From Thiomicrorhabdus sp. (GTDB lineage: Bacteria; Pseudomonadota; Gammaproteobacteria; Thiomicrospirales; Thiomicrospiraceae), in NCBI GenBank assembly GCA_021648185.1, contig JAKITH010000001.1, forward strand, positions 1-64,000: DNA of 64,000 nucleotides. Direction: 5' to 3'. Below the pieces are notes generated by a model that did no database searches, was not told the origin of the DNA, and saw nothing but the letters and a program-made list of their open reading frames with translations. Both the position numbers and the translations under genes were made by a program. Below are positions 1 to 8,658 of the stretch, in pieces. How positions within the stretch are numbered: the stretch's first letter is position 1; each line of letters opens with the position of its first letter.

Positions 1-918
1 TACCGTGGATGGCTCTACGTCTTGTGCGAGTTTAGGGTAAAAGTGTTCACTGCCCCATAAGTTCCCCCCTCGATACATCATTAAACAGACACAAATTTGA
101 TTGGCATGTTCGGCCATCACAATCACATCCATGTCTTTGCTACCGGGTTGATTGATTAGGTGTTGGCTTTGAATGGTTCTTAAGGCGGATATTTTATCGC
201 GATACTGCGCGGCACTTTCAAACTCTAATGCTTGTGAGGCGGTATCCATTTTTTGCGCTAAGGCATCTACAACGGTAAAGCTTTTACCTTTTAAAAAAAG
301 TAAGGCGTGATTCACCTCTTCTTGATAGGCTTCTTGCGTGACCAATCCATCCACACAAGGGCCGGAACAACGTTTTATTTGATACTGCAAACAGGGGCGT
401 GAGCGATGGTTAAAGACACTTTCGGCACACTGGCGTACTTGAAATATTTTTTGTAACGCCTGTAAAGTTTGATGCACCGCAGACGCATTAGGAAAGGGGC
501 CAAAGTATGCTCCTTTACGACGTTTAGCGCCTCGATGATAGCTTAACGCGGGAAAGGTTTTATCGGTGGATACATAAATATAAGGGTAAGATTTATCGTC
601 TCTAAAAAGTATATTATACTTAGGCTTATGGCGTTTAATTAAGGTGTTTTCTAAAATAAACGCTTCGCTTTCTGTGTCGGTTACCGTCACCTCTACCTTG
701 GCAATTTGCGCCACCATCGCGGCGGTTTTAAGTTCGCCGTGTGTTTTTTTAAAGTAGCTCGATACCCGTTTTTTTAAGTTCTTGGCTTTACCCACGTAAA
801 TAATGGTGCCATGGGCATTTAACATGCGATATACACCCGGGCGTTGCGTGAGCTGTTTTAAAAAAGCCGCCACATCAAAAGGCATTTCAATACTGTTTTC
901 AATTTTTTTTTCAGTCAT
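1..918 (-). CDS. uvrC: Excinuclease ABC subunit C (UvrC), N-terminal part, cut by window edge
   Basis: Nucleotide excision repair nuclease that makes the dual incisions around a UvrB-marked lesion. The reverse strand gives 306 uninterrupted codons from the ATG at 918 down to base 1, so the C-terminal half lies outside the window. Visible are the N-terminal GIY-YIG nuclease domain (GVY at residues 28-30, then IYVGKAKNLKKRV around 40-52, with catalytic-type Tyr, Arg and later Glu), the Cys-rich stretch (PCLQYQIKRCSGPC) that in UvrC proteins is linked to a Fe-S cluster, and a UVR-type helical segment (about 215-250) that would bind UvrB. It is divergent from sppA with a 55-bp gap. Identification is firm; only completeness is unknown. 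Confidence 0.95.
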   Translation of the reverse strand, partial: MTEKKIENSIEMPFDVAAFLKQLTQRPGVYRMLNAHGTIIYVGKAKNLKKRVSSYFKKTHGELKTAAMVAQIAKVEVTVTDTESEAFILENTLIKRHKPKYNILFRDDKSYPYIYVSTDKTFPALSYHRGAKRRKGAYFGPFPNASAVHQTLQALQKIFQVRQCAESVFNHRSRPCLQYQIKRCSGPCVDGLVTQEAYQEEVNHALLFLKGKSFTVVDALAQKMDTASQALEFESAAQYRDKISALRTIQSQHLINQPGSKDMDVIVMAEHANQICVCLMMYRGGNLWGSEHFYPKLAQDVEPSTV

Positions 919-973
919 AAGCAGGATAACAAGGTAGAATTAGCAGAATCCCCATATTATAAGGTATTCATTC

Positions 974-1927
974 ATGGAACAATCGCCCGAAAACAATAAC
1001 AATAATTTTGAACGACTGGCACTTGCCGTTGAGTCACTGGTAAAACAAGAGCGTTGGACACGTCGCTTTGCAAATTTTCTTAAATTGGCCATTGCTGCAT
1101 ACGTTATCTTTTTTATCTACCTTGCGGTGCAAAAGCTCTCTCCTGCGGAAGATGGCTCCGTTATCTCAACCGGAAAACAGCACGTGGCGGTGGTAAAAAT
1201 TGAAGGGCCTATTGTTCCGGGCACTAAAATTAGCGCCGAAATCATTAACCCGTTATTAGAAGAAGCGTTTCGTAACGAGCACAGTAAAGCGGTCATTATT
1301 AAAGCCAACTCACCCGGCGGAAGCCCTGTTCAGGCGGCCATGATTAATGATGAAATCATTCGCTTAAAAGCCCTTTATAAAAAACCCATTTACGTGGTAG
1401 TTGAGGACGTTTGTGCCTCAGGTTGTTACTACATTGCGGTAGCTGCCGATAAAATTTATGCCGATAAAGGCTCTATGATCGGCTCCATTGGCGTACGAAT
1501 GGACACCTTTGGCTTAACCGGATTAATGGATAAACTGGGCATCGAAAACCGCTCCATGCACGCGGGAGACCATAAAGCCTTTATTGACCCATTTAGTGAA
1601 AAAGATGAAGTAGGACGCAGTTTCTTTCAAGAGATGGTGCTTGAAAAAACCCATCAACAGTTTATTGCCACCGTTCGTGCAGGACGTGGTGATCGCCTAA
1701 AAGAGACCTCTGAAACCTATTCAGGTTTGGTTTGGTTGGGAGAAGACGCGGTTAAAAATGGGTTAATTGATGAACTCAATACCCTAGGTGGTGTAGCAAG
1801 AGATGTAGTAGGCACCTCTAGAATCAATGTATATGAGCCACAACGCTCTTTTATGGAAGAGATTATGGGTGACATCACCAGCGAAACCTCGGCCAAACTG
1901 GCGTTATATTTAAGCACTATGCGTTAA
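974..1927 (+). CDS. sppA: Signal peptide peptidase SppA-type, S49 family serine protease
   Basis: Membrane-anchored S49 protease of the kind that degrades cleaved signal peptides. At 317 residues it is the short single-domain form, not the duplicated form of about 600 residues found in E. coli. One membrane anchor lies at about residues 36-52. The protease domain follows, with the nucleophile serine in ASGCYYIA (Ser149) and the general-base lysine in GDHKAFIDPF (Lys201), the Ser/Lys dyad typical of the family. The substrate-binding NSPGGSP motif is at 112-118. It is the only plus-strand gene here, between uvrC (divergent) and a GC-rich palindromic repeat that follows its stop codon and may act as terminator. 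SohB-like function is less likely from length and motif order. Confidence 0.9.
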   Translation: MEQSPENNNNNFERLALAVESLVKQERWTRRFANFLKLAIAAYVIFFIYLAVQKLSPAEDGSVISTGKQHVAVVKIEGPIVPGTKISAEIINPLLEEAFRNEHSKAVIIKANSPGGSPVQAAMINDEIIRLKALYKKPIYVVVEDVCASGCYYIAVAADKIYADKGSMIGSIGVRMDTFGLTGLMDKLGIENRSMHAGDHKAFIDPFSEKDEVGRSFFQEMVLEKTHQQFIATVRAGRGDRLKETSETYSGLVWLGEDAVKNGLIDELNTLGGVARDVVGTSRINVYEPQRSFMEEIMGDITSETSAKLALYLSTMR

Positions 1928-1944
1928 CCGCAATATTCAAAAAC

Positions 1945-2031
1945 AACCCCACCCCAACCCTCCCCTTGTCAGGGGAGGGAGTTAATATTTGCTCCTCCCC
2001 CTGCCAAGGGGGAGGCTGGGAGGGGGTTTGG
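1945..2031. repeat. Pair of GC-rich REP-like palindromes
   Basis: Two head-to-head GC-rich units (about 1945-1980 and 1992-2031) lie between convergent genes. Each carries C-rich blocks, a short TTGTC or TGCCA centre, and then complementary G-rich blocks. The same unit recurs at 10501-10542, in split form at 10583-10790, and in a degenerate form at 5349-5380. Being hairpins between convergent genes, they could work as bidirectional transcript ends or as REP-type elements. No REP-associated transposase is visible in the window. Confidence 0.7.
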
Positions 2032-2050
2032 TTTAAACATCAAACCATTT

Positions 2051-2485
2051 CTATTCGTACGTTCTTCCTTTATGCTTCAACCAGCCACCAATGTGTCGGC
2101 CTCTTGGATCATGATGTGTCCAATGCACCACCCCGCCTTTTTCACTCCACTCATACTCACCATAAAACTCAACGGAATCGCCTCTTCTAATATTGGGTAT
2201 TCTAGGCGCTAGATCAATGTTGTGTGCAATCAAAATGGTTTGCCCTGAAGCTAACCGTAAAATAAATTTTTGATGACGACTGCCTTTATTATCATCAGGC
2301 AACACACGGCTCACCCGCCCTGTTCCTCTAACTTGAACATCACTTAAACGATTTTCATAAGCATGACTGATGGCTTGCTCAGCAGACACACCCTGTTTAG
2401 CGTGTGCTGAAATAATGTCAGGGTTTTGCTGAACAAAACCATAGGTTCCAACACTGATTAACAGTGCAATAAACAGTTTTTTCAT
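2051..2485 (-). CDS. Exported DUF3465 family protein
   Basis: Small secreted or periplasmic protein of 144 residues with a cleavable-looking signal peptide (hydrophobic core about residues 4-18, probable cleavage near AHA at about 27-29). The rest matches the DUF3465 pattern: a stretch resembling an OB-type beta barrel with VSRVLPDDNKGSRHQ, ILIAHNIDLAPRI, a GDSVEFYGEYEW strand and a C-terminal HWTHHDPRGRHIGGWLKH block. The family has no established biochemical role, although its layout suggests nucleic-acid or small-ligand binding. Its start overlaps the stop of the upstream binding-protein gene by 4 bp, so the two are likely translationally coupled. Confidence 0.75.
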   Translation of the reverse strand: MKKLFIALLISVGTYGFVQQNPDIISAHAKQGVSAEQAISHAYENRLSDVQVRGTGRVSRVLPDDNKGSRHQKFILRLASGQTILIAHNIDLAPRIPNIRRGDSVEFYGEYEWSEKGGVVHWTHHDPRGRHIGGWLKHKGRTYE

Positions 2486-4011
2486 ACTATATCATCCTTT
2501 TTGACCTGCAATAAACCATCCAAACGTCCATCTGAAAAGAGCGTGTAATGAGTTATATTACTTCGCATTACTGAATATTGGTCTTCGTACCATAACGGCA
2601 TAATCGCCAACATGGCTTGCAAACGGTGTTGCAGTTGTTGGTAAAGCTTAGCTTGCTCTGTAAGCGAAGCGGTTTTACCTGCTGTACGAATCAGTCGATC
2701 GGATTCGGCATCTCGATAACGCCCACGATTGGCGCCATTGGGCGGTATGGCTTCTGAATCAAATACATATTGAAAAATATCGGGGCTTTTAATCCCCACC
2801 CACGCCAAACTGAACAGTTGAAAGCGCCCCTGTTTTACATCGCTGTAAAAAGTACCCCAGTCGTAACTTTGAATATTAAGATGAATGCCTATTTTTTTCA
2901 GTTGTGACTGGTAAATGGTGGCCAAACGAATTCGAGTTGGATCATTAGACGTTTTATAACTTAACTCGATAAACTCTTGATTATGTTCATCTTTTTTAAC
3001 AAGCTTCTTAGGAACGTTCACTTGTTTTAATAACGACTTGGCTTTAACCGGGTCGTACTCATAAGGTGGAATATCATCCGCCCCACTCCAGTGCTCAGGC
3101 ACCAATAATCCCCCTGCCAAACGGGCGTGACCATTAAACATTGCACTCACAATGGCTTTACGGTCTATGCCGTGTGCGATGGCTTGGCGCAATGCCGGTT
3201 GTGCCAATAAAGGGTCTTCAAAGTTAAAACCAATGTAGCCAAAATTAGTCCCTTTAAACCACTGCACGGTAAAGTTAGGTTGCGCTTCACAATACTGCAC
3301 CAACTCAGGTGAAAGGTCGTTTTGAATAATGTCTAACTCACCTTTTTTCAGTTTTAACACTCGAACGGTGGCGTCTTTTACCGGAATAAATTCCAGCAAA
3401 ATTTGATCTCCTATTCGTTTTAATACCAATTTTTGTTCAGTCAACGACACAAACGAACACGCCCCACTGCCAATGGGACTTTCTTGAAAACGGTGCTGCT
3501 GTTCAATTAAACTGGCGGGCAAAATACCAATTACCAAACGCCCCACAAACAGCGCATCTTCGGCAGAAAGAATAAAATCCACTTGTTGATCGTTTACCGC
3601 TTCAATGCGCTCAATCCCTTTTAATGATCCTCTATGTGCCGAGCCAAAATCGGGGTCTAACACGCTTTGATAGGTGGCGACCACATCGTGCGCGGTCATC
3701 GCCAACCCATTGTGAAAATCCGGTTGTTCCGTTAAGGTAAAACGATAATGGGTGGGCGAAAGCACTTGCCAAGTGGCTAAATCGGGTATGGGTAAAAACT
3801 GTTCATCAAAGTCGATGAGTTGGCGGTAAATTAAGCGATTGACTCGGCTAGAGAGCGCATCGGTTGCTTTACGCGGGTCGAGCATTCTGGGGCGCGACGT
3901 GATGCCGACTCGAATGAGGTTTTCTGCTTCGTTTGGCGCGTTACAGCCCGTTAAAAACGGAATCGCCGATAAACTCAACGCGGTGGTTTTGAGCAGTTCG
4001 CGTCGTTTCAA
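2482..4011 (-). CDS. Peptide-type ABC transporter substrate-binding lipoprotein (SBP family 5)
   Basis: Solute-binding protein of the DppA/OppA/NikA superfamily, 509 residues. The N-terminus has an RR pair at residues 3-4 and a lipobox LTGC ending at Cys23, so it should be a membrane-tethered lipoprotein, possibly Tat-exported. Family hallmarks include the early DPRKATDALSS region, the FTLTEQPDFHNGLAMTAHDV segment and the central LAQPALRQAIAHGIDRKAIV helix typical of SBP_bac_5. No permease or ATPase gene adjoins it; instead it sits between a TolC-type gene and a DUF3465 gene with ATGA overlaps on both sides. The ligand cannot be inferred. It could serve an orphan or distant permease, or a non-transport role. 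Confidence 0.85.
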   Translation of the reverse strand: MKRRELLKTTALSLSAIPFLTGCNAPNEAENLIRVGITSRPRMLDPRKATDALSSRVNRLIYRQLIDFDEQFLPIPDLATWQVLSPTHYRFTLTEQPDFHNGLAMTAHDVVATYQSVLDPDFGSAHRGSLKGIERIEAVNDQQVDFILSAEDALFVGRLVIGILPASLIEQQHRFQESPIGSGACSFVSLTEQKLVLKRIGDQILLEFIPVKDATVRVLKLKKGELDIIQNDLSPELVQYCEAQPNFTVQWFKGTNFGYIGFNFEDPLLAQPALRQAIAHGIDRKAIVSAMFNGHARLAGGLLVPEHWSGADDIPPYEYDPVKAKSLLKQVNVPKKLVKKDEHNQEFIELSYKTSNDPTRIRLATIYQSQLKKIGIHLNIQSYDWGTFYSDVKQGRFQLFSLAWVGIKSPDIFQYVFDSEAIPPNGANRGRYRDAESDRLIRTAGKTASLTEQAKLYQQLQHRLQAMLAIMPLWYEDQYSVMRSNITHYTLFSDGRLDGLLQVKKDDIV

Positions 4012-5423
4012 GGTGAAATCGCTTGGTTTGCAACAATCACTTCAGACTCCTGCAATAAACGGTCAAACGCCAGCAAGTCCTCCATCGTTAAATCGCCTAA
4101 AATAGACTCTAATCGCAGTCGATTTAACACTTGATTGTGCATCGCTTCAATCAGGTTTTTACGTGCCACAGTTTGATTGGCTCGTGCTGAAAAAACATCC
4201 AACAAGCTCATTAACCCGACGTGATAGCCCTCTTCCGCCGCCTCTAAAAAAGCATCGTTTGACTTAACGGCTTCTTTTAACGCAGCCAGTAGCGAACGGC
4301 CACTCTCTAAGTTTCTTGCCTGAATTCGCGCTTGTAATCGCGCTTCTTCTCGACTATTACGCAACTGTTCTTGCGTGGCGTTTAATTGATAACGTGCCGC
4401 ACTCACTTTAGAAGCGGTGCCACCACCCGAGTAAAGCGGCAGTGAAACACTGATGCCCACAGAGGTTTGTTGTGAATCTCTAAAAAAGAAACTATCTGCT
4501 GTATCAACATAAGAAGTATCGGAGAGTTTGGCCTGAAAGTTAATGGATGGCCAGTAACCACCTTTTTGCAAGTCTACTTCCAGCTCAGCCGTTTCCAGTT
4601 GTGATTGGGTTTGCCTAACCGTTAAACTTTCGCTTTCGGCTTTCTGTTCCAATACATACAAATCCAGTGGCAACTCAGGTAAGTTCGCTTGCATCGAAAA
4701 TGATTTTAGCTGAGTAATGGGCTTTCCCGTCAACTTCATCAACTCTTCAAACCGAATATCCAATGCATTTTCTGCATTAATGCGCTCCGATTTAGACAGA
4801 TCGTAACCCGACTTAGCTTGCAACACATCCACTCGACTGGCCAACCCCACCTCGGCAGACGCTTCCGCTCGTTCTAATTGTGATAAATCCGCACGCTCTT
4901 TGGCTTGAAACAGTTGTAAGTTTTTTTGCGCTAACAGTGCATTAAAATAACTCTCTGCTACCCGTAAAATTAGATCTTGTTCAGCGGTTTTTAACTGAAA
5001 GTCAGAGGTTTTTAAACTGTGTTTAACCTGCTCAAACCCCGCCCAGACCTCGTGCTTATAAATAGACTGATTTAAGGTGATGGACATATCTTTTCGGGTG
5101 GAATCGCTCCGATCATTATTACTGTCGGTTACAAAATAACTGGCGTCCGCTGTAATTTCAGGCAACAAAGCCGCTTTAGCCGTATCATAATTTTGCTGCT
5201 CCGCTTGATACTGCGCTCGCGCCTGTGCCAACGGCGCATCTTGCAACACCGCCATTTGATACACATCCACCAATCCCGCCGCCTGATTTGCATTGGCAAA
5301 GGTAAGCGGACTCATAACGGCGGTTAAAAACAGCGCACAAAAATTTCTCCCCCCCCTATTCAACAAGGGAGGGGTGGGAATTTTATCGACTTTATTAAAT
5401 ATCATATTATTCATTAAAATCAT
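4008..5423 (-). CDS. TolC-family outer-membrane efflux protein
   Basis: Outer-membrane channel component of a type I secretion or RND/ABC efflux system (471 residues, near the usual 450-490). The signal peptide hydrophobic core is FCALFLTAVM, ending near FANA, followed by two tandem outer-membrane efflux repeats with long coiled-coil helices and beta segments such as VGISVSLPLYSGG. The start at 5423 is supported by an AAGG about 9 bases upstream; in-frame ATGs also lie at 5414 and 5405. The signal peptide n-region contains a repeat: a G8 run (5349-5356) and its GC-rich partner encode PTPPLLNRGGRN, unusual for a signal sequence. It overlaps the binding-protein gene by 4 bp. No inner-membrane partner is adjacent. 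Confidence 0.88.
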   Translation of the reverse strand: MILMNNMIFNKVDKIPTPPLLNRGGRNFCALFLTAVMSPLTFANANQAAGLVDVYQMAVLQDAPLAQARAQYQAEQQNYDTAKAALLPEITADASYFVTDSNNDRSDSTRKDMSITLNQSIYKHEVWAGFEQVKHSLKTSDFQLKTAEQDLILRVAESYFNALLAQKNLQLFQAKERADLSQLERAEASAEVGLASRVDVLQAKSGYDLSKSERINAENALDIRFEELMKLTGKPITQLKSFSMQANLPELPLDLYVLEQKAESESLTVRQTQSQLETAELEVDLQKGGYWPSINFQAKLSDTSYVDTADSFFFRDSQQTSVGISVSLPLYSGGGTASKVSAARYQLNATQEQLRNSREEARLQARIQARNLESGRSLLAALKEAVKSNDAFLEAAEEGYHVGLMSLLDVFSARANQTVARKNLIEAMHNQVLNRLRLESILGDLTMEDLLAFDRLLQESEVIVANQAISP

Positions 5424-5437
5424 TTATTTATACCTTT

Positions 5438-5974
5438 TTATTTAAGCACTTCATCTAAATGTATGGGATGATTCTTTCCACTTTTTTCATCCAAACTCCA
5501 CGCCTTAAACGGGTGTTTACTTAAACTCACATTATAATAACGGGTTGAGTCAGTCACTTCTTGTCCTGCCCAGTTGGGTATTTCTATTTGCTCTTGTTCT
5601 GAGGCCATTTCAACTTCTGCTACGGTTAACCCTAAGTTTTCGCCTAAAAACTCGTCAATTTCCCAAGTGTGTTGACCTACCTTGACTAAGTAACGGTATT
5701 TTTCAATCACGGGTCCTACGGCTAAGGTTGCTAAAATTTGTTTACCCTCTTCCAGTGGAATTTCATATTCGTATTCATCACGACTGATGCCTATTTCAAG
5801 ACTTTTGATGTTCATATTGGCTTTATTACCTTCAATACGAACTCGAATGGAGCTTTTTGCCCCCCCCTCAAAAATACTGTTTAAATAGCCTTGGGCAAAG
5901 TGGGTTTTTTGATGCGCTAAGGCTTTCCAATCATCGTTTTTGAGTAAAAATTTTCGTTCAATTTCTCTTGCCAT
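5438..5974 (-). CDS. CYTH domain protein (adenylate cyclase CyaB / triphosphatase-like)
   Basis: Triphosphate tunnel metalloenzyme of the CYTH superfamily, predicted 178 residues. I start it at the ATG at 5974 because this puts the diagnostic ExExK motif at residues 4-8 (MAREIERKFLL) and leaves a 4-bp gap after cysM; the longer reading frame upstream overlaps cysM. Further family features are IRVRIEGNKA (basic residues for phosphate binding), alternating acidic and basic strands (EYEYEIPLEE, EKYRYLV) and WEIDEF. Small stand-alone bacterial CYTH proteins are usually inorganic triphosphatases, so hydrolysis of PPPi or ATP is likelier than cAMP synthesis. A C8 run at 5870-5877 encodes Gly-Gly in EGGAKSS. 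Confidence 0.85.
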   Translation of the reverse strand: MAREIERKFLLKNDDWKALAHQKTHFAQGYLNSIFEGGAKSSIRVRIEGNKANMNIKSLEIGISRDEYEYEIPLEEGKQILATLAVGPVIEKYRYLVKVGQHTWEIDEFLGENLGLTVAEVEMASEQEQIEIPNWAGQEVTDSTRYYNVSLSKHPFKAWSLDEKSGKNHPIHLDEVLK

Positions 5975-5978
5975 CAGA

Positions 5979-6869
5979 TTATCCGTATACACCCGTTGAG
6001 AGATAGCGATCACCTCGGTCACAAATAATGGTCACAATCACCGCATCGTTGACTTCACTGGCCACTTGCAGTGCGGCGGCAACTGCGCCACCTGAAGATA
6101 CACCACCAAACACCCCTTCTTGTTTGGCCAGCTCACGCATGGTCTCTTCGGCGGTGGTTTGTGCCATATCAATGGTGCGATCGACTCGGGTGTTTTGGTA
6201 AATTTTAGGCATGTACTCGGCTGGCCAACGACGAATTCCGGGAATGGCGGCGCCCTCTTCGGGTTGTACGCCGATGATTTGAATGGTTGGGTTTTTCTCT
6301 TTAAGATACATGGATACGCCCATGATGGTACCGGTTGTGCCCATGGCACTGACAAAATGGGTGATTTTGCCTTCGGTATCGCGCCAAATTTCAGGGGCGG
6401 TGGTTTGGTAGTGCGCTAACGGGTTATCTGGATTGGCAAACTGATCTAAAATAAACCCTTCTCCGCGTGCGCCCATTTCATCGGCTAAATCACGTGCGCC
6501 TTCCATGCCTTGCTCTTTGGTTACGCTAATCAGTTCGGCGCCATACGCGGCCATGGAGGCTTTGCGTTCCATGCTCATGTTCTCGGGCATTACCAGTTTG
6601 ATTTTATAGCCCATCAGTGAGGCGGCCATGGCGAGTGCAATGCCGGTGTTGCCGCTGGTGGCTTCAATGAGCGTGTCGCCGGGGGCAATATCTCCGCGTT
6701 TTTCGGCTTGTTGAATCATGTTTAACGCGGCACGGTCTTTGACTGAACCTGCTGGGTTGTTGCCTTCTAGCTTCACCAGCACCACGCTATTGGTGTTTGG
6801 ATTGACCATCCGTTGCAGTTGCACGAGTGGGGTGTTTCCTACAAAATCCATTAAGGTTTTAAACGGCAT
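5979..6869 (-). CDS. cysM: Cysteine synthase B (O-acetylserine sulfhydrylase)
   Basis: PLP enzyme that makes cysteine from O-acetylserine and sulfide or thiosulfate. I choose the ATG at 6869 (296 residues) because an AAGGAAG ribosome-binding site precedes it and because it avoids overlap with the prenyltransferase gene ending at 6884; the longer frame up to 6902 adds 11 residues without that support. The N-terminus FVGNTPLVQL, the PLP lysine in GSVKDRAA (Lys44), the substrate loop EATSGNTGIA, the phosphate-binding GTTGTIMG and the C-terminal GGVSSGGAVAAAL are all present. The short length and EEGAAIPGIRRW segment favour CysM over CysK. A sulfur-oxidising host could use this route with thiosulfate. 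Confidence 0.92.
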   Translation of the reverse strand: MPFKTLMDFVGNTPLVQLQRMVNPNTNSVVLVKLEGNNPAGSVKDRAALNMIQQAEKRGDIAPGDTLIEATSGNTGIALAMAASLMGYKIKLVMPENMSMERKASMAAYGAELISVTKEQGMEGARDLADEMGARGEGFILDQFANPDNPLAHYQTTAPEIWRDTEGKITHFVSAMGTTGTIMGVSMYLKEKNPTIQIIGVQPEEGAAIPGIRRWPAEYMPKIYQNTRVDRTIDMAQTTAEETMRELAKQEGVFGGVSSGGAVAAALQVASEVNDAVIVTIICDRGDRYLSTGVYG

Positions 6870-6883
6870 TTGGCTTCCTTTAT

Positions 6884-7780
6884 TCATTGAATACTTGACC
6901 ATAATAGGCCTAAGGCGATTAAGAGTGGGGTGATAATATTAATTATGACATTCATTCCTAATATGGAGGGGAGTTTTTCGCTATTTTCAGTGTATTTTAA
7001 GAGTCCGTTTAACATTGGAATAAGCAATAACATGCCACTAAAGGCGAGTAATACGGCACTGGGAAGCTGAAAGATGACCATACTCATTGCTAAACTGACA
7101 TACGCTAATAGCGCAAACACCATAAAAATTCGGGTGCCCATATGAACACCGTGTTTCATTAGAATATTAAAGCGCCCTATCCGTTTGTCTGCCGTTAGGT
7201 CTGGAATTTGGCTTAACAGCAGTAAATTATTCACCCAAAAGAATGGCACCAGTGACAGTGATAAGGCGAGCCAAGAGAAGGAGTTGCTCCAAACAAGATC
7301 GATTCCTACAATCATAATAGGACCAAACGCGATCCCCGGTGCAATCAAACACAGCCAAGGAAATCGCGTAATGGTTTGCGTGTAAAAAAGAATCAGTAAC
7401 AGCCCAATGATGCCCAGTGGCAATAACGACCAGCCTGTTAAAAAAATGAGATAGCCGCCTAATACGATCAGCGCTCCCATCACGACTAAAAAGGCATTTA
7501 AGACATACGGAGCCGCTTGGGGGTGATTTGGTAACGCACCACTGCCACCACTAAAAGGGGTTTTGTCGGTCATGGCATCTAACCCTGACTGAAAATCTTG
7601 ATACTCATTTAACAGGTTAACGGCCGCATGGGCTAACACCGCCGTAAGCAAAACCAGCATAAATAAGGAGCTTGACCAGATGGCACCTTGATACAGTGCA
7701 ATGGCCGTTCCCAGAACCACGACCGATAAACTGAGCAGTAGAAAAGGCGGACGTGTAGCAAGTAAAATTGTTTTAATCAT
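6884..7780 (-). CDS. UbiA/MenA-type membrane prenyltransferase
   Basis: Polytopic inner-membrane protein (298 residues, about 8-9 hydrophobic segments) of the UbiA superfamily, which joins a polyprenyl chain to an aromatic or other acceptor. The first Asp-rich motif is NEYQDFQSGLD (about residues 58-68) and the second is QIPDLTADKRIGR, both needed for Mg-diphosphate binding. The overall pattern, including TPFSGGSGAL, looks more like MenA-type (naphthoate prenyltransferase) than UbiA proper, but no men genes are near, so the acceptor is uncertain. It is followed 14 bp later by cysM and preceded 15 bp earlier by the unknown exported protein, hence probably cotranscribed. Confidence 0.8.
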   Translation of the reverse strand: MIKTILLATRPPFLLLSLSVVVLGTAIALYQGAIWSSSLFMLVLLTAVLAHAAVNLLNEYQDFQSGLDAMTDKTPFSGGSGALPNHPQAAPYVLNAFLVVMGALIVLGGYLIFLTGWSLLPLGIIGLLLILFYTQTITRFPWLCLIAPGIAFGPIMIVGIDLVWSNSFSWLALSLSLVPFFWVNNLLLLSQIPDLTADKRIGRFNILMKHGVHMGTRIFMVFALLAYVSLAMSMVIFQLPSAVLLAFSGMLLLIPMLNGLLKYTENSEKLPSILGMNVIINIITPLLIALGLLWSSIQ

Positions 7781-7795
7781 CTGTTTTTACCCACT

Positions 7796-8641
7796 TTAAG
7801 GTTGGGCATAGCCCTCTAAACGCGCAAACCAGCCGGGAATCCAGCGCGACTCATTTCGTTCATCGGGTGCCAGCTCGGTACGTTGTTGCAGCTGTTTTTT
7901 AGCGGAATCAATAAAGGCCACCAGCTGAAATTTATGATTATCTTCACCGTTAAAAGCAGCGTTAGGCATGCTCTCTAACACTGAGACCAATCCCCAAGAC
8001 TTGCCTTGATATTGCTCTTTTTCGTTATGGCCAATGCCTTTAAAATTAAAGTAGTCAATGACGGCAAACACGCCTTGTTTAAAGGACATCATGGTATTTA
8101 CACGTTGGTTTAATTTCTCTAAACGCGCGGGTGACATCGAGGCGGTCTCTTTTAGCCAGCGTGGTTGAAAGCTTAACACGATAAAACGGGCTTGTTGCGC
8201 TTGTGTTGTCTCTAACCAGTGACGCATTACCTTTAGTTCATCTGAATCTTGCGCGGAATCAAATTCGGCTTTATTTTTCCAAGGCGCATCAAATTCGGAG
8301 GATTGCTTCAATTTCTGCAACCAGTAAGGGGGGGGGGAACTTTTTGCGACAAATTCAAACATCGCTGGAAAGGTTTCTTGATAAGGGGGGGGGGAAATAT
8401 TTGGAAACCAAATAAAATGGGCAATGCCAAAAGAGGGAAAGCCCTCTCCTTTGCCCCAGTGGGTTAAATACTTGGGATTGGAAGCGGCTTCGTTTTGATA
8501 AATCTTACTGCCAATCCAATCATAGTCTGCATCGGTTAGTTGCGTTAATGCGCTAAAGGGATTGAGAACAACCGAGTCTGCTTTTAACAAACTACTCATA
8601 CTGATTAACACGATAAAAAATATATTACTTATTACTTTCAA
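7796..8641 (-). CDS. Exported protein of unknown function with two in-frame 10-base C tracts
   Basis: Conserved-looking exported protein, 281 residues, with a signal peptide (hydrophobic residues about 5-19, likely cleaved after LKA at 21). The best motif is HWGKGEGFPSFGIAHFIWFP (about 61-80), a pattern I associate with uncharacterised gammaproteobacterial periplasmic proteins; later there is FAVIDYFNFKGIG. I cannot assign an activity. The gene is peculiar in carrying two 10-base homopolymers (8328-8337 and 8385-8394), each read as SPPPY at residues 83-87 and 102-106. A one-base slip in either would destroy the frame. It sits between the ferredoxin and prenyltransferase genes in the same direction. 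Confidence 0.7.
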   Translation of the reverse strand: MKVISNIFFIVLISMSSLLKADSVVLNPFSALTQLTDADYDWIGSKIYQNEAASNPKYLTHWGKGEGFPSFGIAHFIWFPNISPPPYQETFPAMFEFVAKSSPPPYWLQKLKQSSEFDAPWKNKAEFDSAQDSDELKVMRHWLETTQAQQARFIVLSFQPRWLKETASMSPARLEKLNQRVNTMMSFKQGVFAVIDYFNFKGIGHNEKEQYQGKSWGLVSVLESMPNAAFNGEDNHKFQLVAFIDSAKKQLQQRTELAPDERNESRWIPGWFARLEGYAQP

Positions 8642-8658
8642 TAGGATAGAACCTTTTG

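Noticed and set aside
1966..2190. Plus-strand frame after sppA
   Set aside because: It runs through the GC-rich repeats and opposite the DUF3465 gene; no ribosome site or conserved feature.
4008..5423. A complete efflux or secretion operon around the TolC-type gene
   Set aside because: No membrane-fusion or inner-membrane partner is present; the neighbours are a binding lipoprotein and a CYTH gene.
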